Origin: Filomicrobium sp.
Lineage (GTDB): Bacteria; Pseudomonadota; Alphaproteobacteria; Rhizobiales; Hyphomicrobiaceae
Reading direction: 5' to 3'
Assembly: GCA_030607105.1 (NCBI GenBank)
Contig: JAUWFF010000109.1
Span: 1 to 5,698, forward strand
Length of the DNA stretch: 5,698 nt
Each line of letters begins with the position of its first letter. The first letter of the stretch is position 1. Of the stretch, positions 1 to 5,698 are shown piece after piece. The notes beneath the pieces were generated by a model, which ran no database searches, was not told the origin of the DNA, and worked only from the letters and a program-made list of their open reading frames with translations. The position numbers and the translations under genes were made by a program.

Positions 1-632
1 CCTCGCACCCGATAGAATGGCTGTGAGTAGTAATAACTCGCCTGACCGCTCTGGGATTTGACGGAATAGGCGTCATCCCCATGGAAGACCAGCGGGCCGT
101 CGCTGACCAGTTCCATTTCATAGGAAAAATTTGGGCCGCTCGCCTTCAGCGTAAGCCGCTTCAACGCATCATCCGGGGGCTTTGCTTGCCCGCGCATTTC
201 CCATCCGTTGATCCAGGCCCTGAACGGCTCGGCGGTCACGCCCGCCGTCCCAAGTCCACCCCTGGCGATGGTTTCAGACGTGAAATGCTCGTCAGCCGTT
301 GTAACTGCAGAATGCGCGAACCATACCTGTCTCGGCGAGAATTGCGTCCCTGCTCCTGGTGACAGGGCCGACCGGAACAATGTCCACTGCATACCGTAGC
401 GCTTGCCCTTCGCATCGCTGAGGTTGGCAGTGAGGTACCACCATTCGATCCGGTAATTTTCGTGCGCTGCGTGATCTGGCGGGAATACGAGGGGGTTGCC
501 GCGCTCCGGCACCGCGAACCCCTCAGCATTAGTGCCCAGACCGGAAAACCCCTGACCCATAGCCTGAACCCCGCAAAGTAACGCGATTGTCGCCGTCACG
601 ATCAGGACGCGTCGGTTCCAGCTAGTTCGCAT
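1..632 (-). CDS. attH: AttH-like / CrtC-type lipocalin-fold secreted protein, 3' end outside window
   Basis: My translation from the ATG at 632-630 gives 210 residues with no stop before the window edge. Family members are, to my knowledge, roughly 350-370 residues, so the C-terminal part is missing here. Residues 1-8 are basic (MRTSWNRR), about 9-21 are hydrophobic (VLIVTATIALLCG), and a likely signal peptidase site follows near VQA/MG at 24-25. This suggests export to the periplasm. No proper lipobox precedes Cys20. The mature part has the family hallmark FPPDH at 50-54 followed by YRIEWWYLTANL at 60-71, then MQWTLFR, VWFAHSAV and ASYYYSQPFY near 198-207. These match the AttH / carotenoid 1,2-hydratase (CrtC) N-terminal lipocalin-like domain. 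The start overlaps the permease stop by 11 bp, and AAGCAGG at 645-639 is a fair ribosome binding site. CrtC hydratase activity is possible by family, but the ABC neighbours favour an AttH role. Family assignment is firm; substrate unknown. Confidence 0.9.
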   Translation of the reverse strand, partial: MRTSWNRRVLIVTATIALLCGVQAMGQGFSGLGTNAEGFAVPERGNPLVFPPDHAAHENYRIEWWYLTANLSDAKGKRYGMQWTLFRSALSPGAGTQFSPRQVWFAHSAVTTADEHFTSETIARGGLGTAGVTAEPFRAWINGWEMRGQAKPPDDALKRLTLKASGPNFSYEMELVSDGPLVFHGDDAYSVKSQSGQASYYYSQPFYRVR

Positions 633-3063
633 CAACGGCCTGCTTCAACAAGTTTGAGGGCGAGACCCTGGCGAATCTGAGCGCGGGGTAGGCAGCTGCG
701 ACCAGCGCGGCGAGTACCGAGTACGCGATCAGCAGAACCCAGTCACGCGGGTCGTAGTGAAACGGAAGCCGCCAGCCGAACGCCTCAACATTGATTACTG
801 AAAGCAGGACCCAGCCCAGCATCAGGCCGACCAAAATGGCGATTAAACCAGTCAGCAAGGCCAAAAGCAGCGCGCGTAACAGTTCGAACCACGCAATTTG
901 CGCTCGGGTCATCCCCATGGCCCACAGCGGCGCCAGCTGCGGCAGACGATAGGTCGACAGGATCACAAGGCTTGTGAGTAACGCGAAGACGGCGACGCCA
1001 AGCGTCAGGACATTCAGCGCAGCCGTGACAACGAAAGTCCGCTCGAAAATCTGCCGCGATAGTTGCTTGACCTCGGCTTGGTTTGCGATGTTCGAGCTCG
1101 GCAACGCAAATGTCTCCTGCAGGCCTCGAATGATCTCATCGGACTGGCTCGGGTCCACCCGGACGACGAACTGCCGCCGCGCCGTATCGGGATACCAACG
1201 CTCGAAAAGGTCGATACCGATCATCGCTTCGACTGACGGGTTTCCATAATCTGGATAGATCCCCACGATTTCCAGCACGTGGTCGCCTTCGATGTTCAAT
1301 GTATCGCCGAGCTCAAGATCCAATCGCAATGAAAGTTGTTCGTTAATAAGTACGCCGTGGCCGGAAAAGATGCGGTCCCAGGCATCTTTCCTGGATGCCT
1401 TCAGTGGCCAGTCCCGTCGATAGGTCGCGTGATCGGCAACTCCATATAAGTCTCCGGTCGCCTTGGACAGGCGAACGCGCTCGCTTACCACGGGAAGGAC
1501 CGCATCCACTCTCGGCGCCAACCATTGGGATATGGCCGCTGCCTCGTCTGCGGACCGTGCCGAGAGATAGACTTCAGCGGCCAGTCTTTTTTCCAGCCAA
1601 TCGATAAACGTGGTCCGGAAGCTGCCGACCATCGTGCTTACGCCAATATTGGCCGACGCCGCCATCAGCAGCGCCATCAGCGCGATCGATAGACCCGGTA
1701 GCACGAATCGGGCATCGGCCAGAAACCACTCGGCAAGCGGCCCTCGTACGAATTTTGAAGCCAACGCGATGATCCAGCTCAACAGGGACGGAAGCGCCAG
1801 AGCAAAACCGACCAGCAAACTGGCCAGCGCAACAAACCCAGCTATAAGCCCATGGCCCAGGGCCATGAGAGTTGTGAACAGCGCTAACAGGGCAAGTGCG
1901 AGGCCAGCTTGAAGGCGCGACATTCGAAAAAGACGCATGCTTGAGCTGCTGGCCCCGTCCGCTTCAAGAATGGAACCGCGTGCGGTTTCGATAAATCCGC
2001 TAGCCGAGGCAAGTGCTGTACCCAGGAGCGTGATTGCGATGCCCGACAACAACCACTGCCAACGAAAGGTCAACGAACCGGAGACGTTTGCGCGATAAAG
2101 GCTCTCCAATGTCGCCGCCACGTCCGGCAGCAGCAACGCGGCTAGGAAGTAACCGCCAATCACACCGAGTATCCCGCCAATTAATGCCAGCACAAGGAGC
2201 TCTATCGCCAGGCTCGCGATGAGTTGCTGCCGCGACACGCCAAGCAGACGCAACGTCCTGAATACTACCCGCCGCTGCTCAAATGACAGGCTGATGATGC
2301 CGTAAACAACGAACAGGCCCACCACAAAAGAGAGAAAGCCAAACGCCGTTAGGTTGAGATGAAAACTATCGGTAAGCTCAGTCATCCCTGCACGATCTGC
2401 TGGTTCGGTCAGGATAACATCCGCAAATTCGCGCAGCGGGACCTGATCGCTCGGTTGATTCTCAAGCACGATGAGCTGGGAGAAGCCAGCGGCCGAGATA
2501 TCCCCTTCGTTGCCCGGGAGAATTCGCGCCAGTGCGGAGAAATCACCGAGAACGGTATCGGGGGGTAGGCGGTCGGAGATCCAGATTTCGCCCGTTACGC
2601 CGCTTCGCTTGAGAAATGCAGCGGTCGGCGCGTCCGCAAACAATGTGCCGGTCTTGCCGATCAGCGTAGTGATGAAGTCTTGCGCCGAATCTTGCGATGC
2701 TGCGTCCTCAAAAATGTCGCGTGTCGGATAGGTCAATGCGTCGACGCCGATCGCCCGGATGTAGCGATCGCCGAGCCGAACCCTTTTTTCAAATATGGGC
2801 GACGTCCGCCAACCGGAAGTTTGCAGCCTGGTGTAGGTATCAACAGGGATCGTGCGGGTTTTCGCCGACACGATTGAAGCAAATCGCGGTGGTGAGAGTG
2901 CTGCCTCAGCAAGCGCATAGCTTGCCCGCGCCTCTGTGTTAATGGCCTCCACACCTGTCCACAGTGCTGATGCAAGAAAGAGCCCGGTCAACAGCATGAT
3001 GAGCTGAAATGGATGCTTGCGCCAATGCGACAGCAAGACCGTGATGGCGGATAGGTCGATCAT
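622..3063 (-). CDS. Two-module FtsX/MacB-type ABC transporter permease (fused AttF-AttG-like)
   Basis: This 813-residue inner-membrane protein starts at ATG 3063-3061. It has about ten membrane segments: near 19-39; then 238-260, 281-311 and 334-357 (first FtsX domain); 385-402, 405-435 and 453-474 (linking helices); and 678-702, 725-757 and 773-795 (second FtsX domain). Large soluble, presumably periplasmic, stretches lie at about 40-237 and 475-677, as in MacB-like periplasmic core domains. Both halves carry the FtsX pattern of a cytoplasmic loop after the first core helix: EQRRVVFRTLRLLGVSRQQL at 262-281 and YRLPQLAPLWAMGMTRAQIA at 705-724. These are the likely ATPase-coupling elements. 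It overlaps the ATPase stop by ATGA, so the two are translationally coupled. Ribosome binding is weak on its own. Size and topology also fit YbbP-type permeases (E. coli YbbP is about 800 residues). The adjacent attH gene is why I prefer an AttF+AttG equivalent. Substrate is not deducible. Confidence 0.92.
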   Translation of the reverse strand: MIDLSAITVLLSHWRKHPFQLIMLLTGLFLASALWTGVEAINTEARASYALAEAALSPPRFASIVSAKTRTIPVDTYTRLQTSGWRTSPIFEKRVRLGDRYIRAIGVDALTYPTRDIFEDAASQDSAQDFITTLIGKTGTLFADAPTAAFLKRSGVTGEIWISDRLPPDTVLGDFSALARILPGNEGDISAAGFSQLIVLENQPSDQVPLREFADVILTEPADRAGMTELTDSFHLNLTAFGFLSFVVGLFVVYGIISLSFEQRRVVFRTLRLLGVSRQQLIASLAIELLVLALIGGILGVIGGYFLAALLLPDVAATLESLYRANVSGSLTFRWQWLLSGIAITLLGTALASASGFIETARGSILEADGASSSSMRLFRMSRLQAGLALALLALFTTLMALGHGLIAGFVALASLLVGFALALPSLLSWIIALASKFVRGPLAEWFLADARFVLPGLSIALMALLMAASANIGVSTMVGSFRTTFIDWLEKRLAAEVYLSARSADEAAAISQWLAPRVDAVLPVVSERVRLSKATGDLYGVADHATYRRDWPLKASRKDAWDRIFSGHGVLINEQLSLRLDLELGDTLNIEGDHVLEIVGIYPDYGNPSVEAMIGIDLFERWYPDTARRQFVVRVDPSQSDEIIRGLQETFALPSSNIANQAEVKQLSRQIFERTFVVTAALNVLTLGVAVFALLTSLVILSTYRLPQLAPLWAMGMTRAQIAWFELLRALLLALLTGLIAILVGLMLGWVLLSVINVEAFGWRLPFHYDPRDWVLLIAYSVLAALVAAAYPALRFARVSPSNLLKQAVDAN

Positions 3064-3722
3064 TCCACGCGGCCTGCGTGCAGGTGAAGGTTGCGACTTA
3101 TGCGCCCAGCCAGCTCATTCGAATGCGTGACGACGATCATGCTGGCGCCGGACTCCTCTGCAAGGTCCGACATAAGCTCGAAGACGGTGCCCGATGAGCG
3201 TTCATCGAGGTTACCGGTGGGCTCATCTGCTAAAATCAGACCTGGCTTCGCTGCCAACGTGCGACCGATAGCGACGCGTTGTTGCTGACCGCCCGACAAC
3301 TGTTCCGGATACCGGCCCGCCAGCGAATCGAGGCCGAGACGATCAAGCAGATAACGCGTCCAGTCGCGATCATCCCGGCCGGCCAGGCGTGCATGCAGCC
3401 GCACATTGGCGAGGACATTGAGGGATGGAACTAGATTGTATTGCTGAAAGATAATTCCAACCATTGATCGGCGAAACTGTGTGCGCTGGTTCTCGGACAA
3501 GTTGGAAAGGTCGTAATCTCCATAGCGGATTTCTCCGCCATCGGAGGTTTCCAGCGCACCGACAATATGCAGCAACGTACTTTTCCCGCTCCCGCTTTCG
3601 CCGGTAATCGCCAGCATTTCGCCGGCTTTCAGCGAAAAGGTCACGTCCTCGAGGACATGGATGGGCCCATCCTGCGTTGAGAATGACTTTCTGACGCGTT
3701 TCAGAATTAGTGGTGAACTCAA
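3060..3722 (-). CDS. ABC transporter ATP-binding protein, LolD/MacB class (AttE-like)
   Basis: This 220-residue cytoplasmic ATPase drives the adjacent permease and is complete. Walker A is GESGSGKST at 41-49. The Q-loop is in IIFQQYNL at 90-97. The ABC signature is LSGGQQQ at 142-148. Walker B is LILADEP at 162-168 with catalytic Glu167. The D-loop is GNLD at 170-173 and the switch His is His200 in VVTH. The FQQYNL and ADEPTGNLD wording is typical of the LolD/MacB/FtsE/YbbA class, which pairs with FtsX-type permeases. The start is TTG at 3722-3720. An in-frame TAG lies four codons upstream (GTT TTG TAG GAA GTA TCC TTG), so no longer form is possible, and AGGAAG at 3733-3728 is well placed. 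The stop overlaps the permease start by ATGA. With the permease and AttH it forms one operon. The name AttE would rest on context, because the sequence alone does not separate it from LolD or YbbA relatives. Confidence 0.96.
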   Translation of the reverse strand: MSSPLILKRVRKSFSTQDGPIHVLEDVTFSLKAGEMLAITGESGSGKSTLLHIVGALETSDGGEIRYGDYDLSNLSENQRTQFRRSMVGIIFQQYNLVPSLNVLANVRLHARLAGRDDRDWTRYLLDRLGLDSLAGRYPEQLSGGQQQRVAIGRTLAAKPGLILADEPTGNLDERSSGTVFELMSDLAEESGASMIVVTHSNELAGRISRNLHLHAGRVE

Positions 3723-3727
3723 GGATA

Positions 3728-3733
3728 CTTCCT
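3728..3733 (-). promoter_or_regulatory. Ribosome binding site fixing a TTG start for the ABC ATPase
   Basis: On the minus strand AGGAAG lies 5 nt ahead of the TTG at 3722-3720. It is the best Shine-Dalgarno match near this gene, and the TAG just upstream in the same frame rules out an earlier start. It therefore decides in favour of TTG initiation. Confidence 0.7.
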
Positions 3734-3850
3734 ACAAAACCGAATTCTGGCTGACCGCTAGCAAACCAGCTTGTGCCGCCATAAGGCTGGCCGGACGCAC
3801 ACTAAAGATCAACTGGGGCCTGGGTTGTTCACTGCGGATAATCTACGCGG

Positions 3851-3868
3851 TTGAGTCTGCTTTGAGTC
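3851..3868 (-). promoter_or_regulatory. 7-bp direct repeat at 11-bp spacing, possible regulator site
   Basis: On the minus strand the sequence reads GACTCAA-AGCA-GACTCAA: two identical 7-mers separated by 4 bp, so they repeat every 11 bp and face the same side of the helix. This 7+4+7 layout is the one used by PhoB/OmpR-family response regulators, although the bases differ from the E. coli Pho box (CTGTCAT). It lies about 130 nt upstream of the ATPase start, with weak -10-like hexamers (TAGATT, GATTAT) just after it. It could equally be chance; no regulator gene is in the window. Confidence 0.22.
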
Positions 3869-3879
3869 GTGATCGGACA

Positions 3880-4128
3880 TCATCGAGAGGATAGCGCACG
3901 TCCGCTTTCAACCCTTAAGCAAGCATCCTTAGTCTCGGCCTTGAGTTCGGCTATGTGCCACTGGTAGTCATCGGGCTGACCTTGCGGCAAGTGCGCTTTG
4001 ACTCCGAAACCAAACATCCTCGGTATGCTAAAGAAGTTCACCAAGTGCAAGTAAGGGATGTGGCCAAACTCCATAAGTGCGCGCCCGGCGACTTCGTCTA
4101 GAAATCGGAGAACCTCGTGCTGCGCCAA
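3880..4128 (-). CDS. Unrecognised short open reading frame behind the carboxypeptidase gene
   Basis: This would be an 82-residue protein from a TTG at 4128-4126, ending in TGA at 3882-3880. I do not recognise a family. The sequence looks reasonably protein-like, with an acidic helix-like N-terminus (AQHEVLRFLDEVAGRALMEF), an aromatic middle (LVNFFSIPRMFGFGV) and a charged C-terminus (HIAELKAETKD). There is no signal peptide or membrane segment. The frame is the same as that of the carboxypeptidase and stays open from that gene's TAG stop; only GGC TGT CTG TGC separate the stop from the TTG. The nearest purine-rich stretch (TAGGG, overlapping the upstream stop) is rather far from the TTG. An internal ATG at 4074-4072 would give a 64-residue product with no better ribosome binding site. 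Possible readings are a small coupled gene, a gene remnant, or a chance open frame. Confidence 0.35.
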   Translation of the reverse strand: MAQHEVLRFLDEVAGRALMEFGHIPYLHLVNFFSIPRMFGFGVKAHLPQGQPDDYQWHIAELKAETKDACLRVESGRALSSR

Positions 4129-4140
4129 GCACAGACAGCC

Positions 4141-5643
4141 CTACCCTAGATAGCGACGCTCAAGATGCCTCTTAAAGTGACAAGAGCTGAGCGGTTCGCC
4201 GGTAACCTCCGTTAAGAGTTCATGCGCCGTCTTGAGTTGTCCTTGAGCATGGATTTGGCGCCGTAGCCACTCGACGATCGGCCCGAAGTCACCTTCTTCA
4301 ACTTTCGTGTCAATATCGGAGATACAGGCAGAGGCTGCCGCAAACCATTGCGCTGCCATAAGCGCCCCCAGTGTATAGGTTGGAAAATACCCGAAGAGTC
4401 CCGCGAACCAGTGAACATCCTGCATGCAACCGTCGGCGAAGTTTCCTTCTGTGGACAGGCCAAGGTATCGGATCATGGCATCATTCCAAGCATCCGGAAT
4501 ATCTGAGACGCTGAGTTCGCCTGTAATCAAGGACTGCTCTATCTCAAACCGAAGAAGAATGTGAAGCGGGTAGGTAAGCTCGTCTGCCCCCACACGAATG
4601 TAGTCTGGACGCACGCAGATCGCGCGGCCGTAGAGATTCTCTGCGGTCCATTCGTGGTCGCCCTTTGATCCTCCTAGATGTTCCCGGATAAACGGTGTTG
4701 CAAACGCCATGAATGCACTACTCCGCCCAATCTGCATTTCTATGAACAACGACTGGCTCTCATGCACAGCCGCACCTAAAGAGCCGCCGACGGGTTGTCC
4801 TCGCCATTTGGCGGGTAACCCTTGTTGGTATAGCGCATGCCCAGTCTCGTGCAGCACCGCCATGAAGGATTCCAGGAAGTCATGGTTGTCGAAGCGTGTT
4901 GTAATGCGTGTGTCATCAGGCACGCCGCCACAGAAGGGATGATGGCTTATGTCTAGGCGTCCACGCGCAAAGTCGAAGCCTAGCAACCGCATCATCTCTT
5001 CACCGAGCCTGCGCTGATCATGCGGTACAAACGGTCCCTCTAGTGATTTGGGAGCCTCTTGCCTAGCGAGAACGCGGTCGATCAGATCCGGCAGAAAGGA
5101 CTTGAGGTCATCAAATATAGGCGTCACGCCTTTTGACCGGGTTCCTTCCTCATAAGTGTCAAGCAAAGCGTCATAAGGCTCAAGCGCTAGGACTTCCCCG
5201 AGCGCTGCTGCATTTTCGCGCGCCAAATCCACTACCTCAGCAAACGGTTGGGAGACAGTCTTCCAATCATTCGCCGGGCGAGTTGTGCGCCAGATCTGCT
5301 GACAGCGCGCGTTCGCAATCTGCGTGGCTTTGACGAGTGCCTCTGGGATACCGACGGCATTCTTATGCAAACGCTGCATGGCGCGCAGATTTGCGCGCTG
5401 CCAATGACTGAGCCGTTTTCCATCCGCCTCCGCTGCCTCAAGCGCGTCGCTCAGCTCGGGCGCCGTAAGCGATCGGTGCGCGAGGGCGGCAAGAGCTGCT
5501 AGTGCTTCACCGCGTGCAGTCCCGCCGCCTGGAGACATGATGACTGCCTCATCCCAGCTGAGCACAGACCGGGCGTGTTTGATCTGGTGCAGCTCTGCGA
5601 AATGCGTCTCAAGTCGGTCGTAAGGCGTCAAAGGTTCAAACAC
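4141..5643 (-). CDS. M32-family metallocarboxypeptidase (carboxypeptidase Taq type)
   Basis: This 500-residue cytoplasmic zinc peptidase removes C-terminal amino acids from peptides, and its length is right for the family (about 500 residues in Taq and Pfu enzymes). The zinc motif HETGH is at 265-269 (ligands His265 and His269, catalytic Glu266). The third ligand is probably Glu295 in HESQS at 294-298. Other M32 signatures are present: DDTRITTRF at 243-251, IRVGADELTYPLHI at 349-362 and GCMQDVHW at 405-412. The N-terminal block LSWDEAVIMSPGGGTARGEALA at about 28-49 is the usual M32 opening. No signal peptide is seen. The start chosen is GTG at 5643-5641 because it places the conserved block at the normal distance from the N-terminus; the ribosome binding site there is weak. 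The frame remains open to the window's right edge without another ATG, GTG or TTG, so a longer form beginning outside cannot be fully excluded. No functional link to the exporter genes is evident. Confidence 0.96.
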   Translation of the reverse strand: MFEPLTPYDRLETHFAELHQIKHARSVLSWDEAVIMSPGGGTARGEALAALAALAHRSLTAPELSDALEAAEADGKRLSHWQRANLRAMQRLHKNAVGIPEALVKATQIANARCQQIWRTTRPANDWKTVSQPFAEVVDLARENAAALGEVLALEPYDALLDTYEEGTRSKGVTPIFDDLKSFLPDLIDRVLARQEAPKSLEGPFVPHDQRRLGEEMMRLLGFDFARGRLDISHHPFCGGVPDDTRITTRFDNHDFLESFMAVLHETGHALYQQGLPAKWRGQPVGGSLGAAVHESQSLFIEMQIGRSSAFMAFATPFIREHLGGSKGDHEWTAENLYGRAICVRPDYIRVGADELTYPLHILLRFEIEQSLITGELSVSDIPDAWNDAMIRYLGLSTEGNFADGCMQDVHWFAGLFGYFPTYTLGALMAAQWFAAASACISDIDTKVEEGDFGPIVEWLRRQIHAQGQLKTAHELLTEVTGEPLSSCHFKRHLERRYLG

Positions 5644-5698
5644 TTCGATCCGTGTTGGATGGCTCCGTGCAGGGCGCTGGCATTCGCCTAAACCAAGC
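5644..5698. other. Short upstream region of the carboxypeptidase gene
   Basis: These 55 nt precede the GTG start and have no stop in the carboxypeptidase frame. An ATG at 5683-5681 is out of frame. I see no convincing promoter or Shine-Dalgarno sequence, only GGA at 10-8 nt ahead of the GTG. The controlling region probably lies beyond the window. Confidence 0.4.

Larger units (their letters stand above)
3723..3879. other. Intergenic region upstream of the att-like operon
   Basis: This 157-nt gap lies between the small open frame (or, if that is not a gene, the carboxypeptidase, giving about 418 nt) and the ABC operon. It is the only place within the window where the exporter operon's promoter could lie. 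I see no strong sigma70 promoter: TTGATC at 3812-3807 has no good -10 partner at 16-18 nt. TAGATT/GATTAT around 3845-3838 are only 4/6 matches to a -10 box. No GC-rich hairpin with a T-run, and hence no clear terminator for the upstream gene, was found. It contains the perfect 7-bp direct repeat listed separately. Confidence 0.6.

Noticed and set aside
81..362. Plus-strand open frame of 93 codons
   Set aside because: It lies antisense to the AttH gene, whose family motifs are clear. Its translation is Arg/Pro-rich without any recognisable pattern.
236..529. Minus-strand open frame of 97 codons in a second frame
   Set aside because: It overlaps the AttH frame on the same strand and has low-complexity Arg/Ser-rich content. 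The AttH frame carries the conserved EWWY motif, so this is a shadow.
553..575. AttH as a lipoprotein (Cys20 in ALLCG)
   Set aside because: The residues before the Cys (A-L-L) do not fit the usual lipobox, which wants a small residue just before Cys. A standard signal peptidase I site after VQA fits better.
1610..1912. Plus-strand open frame of 100 codons
   Set aside because: It is antisense to the membrane part of the permease. Its Ala/Arg/Asn/Ser-rich composition is the expected antisense of Leu/Ala-rich helices.
3760..3785. Possible hairpin terminator or operator around CTGG...CCAG on the minus strand
   Set aside because: Only a 4-bp perfect stem with a long loop and no T-run follows. 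It is too weak to call.
3784..3812. Sigma70 promoter with TTGATC as -35 box
   Set aside because: No -10 hexamer with a reasonable match exists at 16-18 nt. The nearest candidate, CCTTAT, is at 20 nt.
3661..3894. Plus-strand open frame of 77 codons across the intergenic gap
   Set aside because: It starts inside the ATPase gene on the opposite strand and has no recognisable motif.

Overview
The window holds a block of genes that all read on the minus strand. They are typical of a Gram-negative, probably proteobacterial, chromosome. The grounds are an M32 carboxypeptidase, an ABC exporter module of the MacB/LolCDE/FtsX class, and a secreted AttH/CrtC-type lipocalin-like protein. AttEFGH-type systems are known mainly from Proteobacteria such as Agrobacterium, Vibrio and Nitrosomonas. 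Base composition is moderately GC-rich, about 45-63% in the 60-base lines counted by hand. I cannot name the genus.

Layout in the direction of transcription (high to low coordinates): 5643-4141 encodes a complete M32-family metallocarboxypeptidase with a GTG start. 4128-3880 is a short unrecognised open frame, in the same frame as and 12 nt behind the carboxypeptidase stop. 3879-3723 is a non-coding gap with a perfect 7-bp direct repeat at 11-bp periodicity, a possible regulator site. 3722-3060 encodes an ABC ATPase with a TTG start and a good ribosome binding site. 3063-622 encodes an 813-residue two-module FtsX/MacB-type permease. 632-1 encodes the N-terminal 210 residues of an AttH-like protein with a signal peptide, and runs off the window.

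The last three genes overlap (4 bp ATGA, then 11 bp) and so form one translationally coupled operon. They correspond to the AttE (ATPase), AttF+AttG (permease) and AttH (lipocalin-like partner) parts of an AttEFGH transport system, with the two permeases as one polypeptide. Such ATPase/permease pairs usually act on lipids, lipoproteins or other envelope substrates by a mechanotransmission mechanism. The real substrate of AttEFGH systems is not known to me. A periplasmic lipocalin fold would fit a carrier or modifier of a hydrophobic ligand. The carboxypeptidase is a stand-alone cytoplasmic peptidase with no obvious functional link to the exporter.

I saw no tRNA, rRNA, insertion sequence, CRISPR array or clear intrinsic terminator. 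The most useful points for a second look are the AttH gene at the left edge, which is easy to miss because it is truncated, the fused permease, the small open frame behind the carboxypeptidase, and the direct repeat upstream of the exporter operon.
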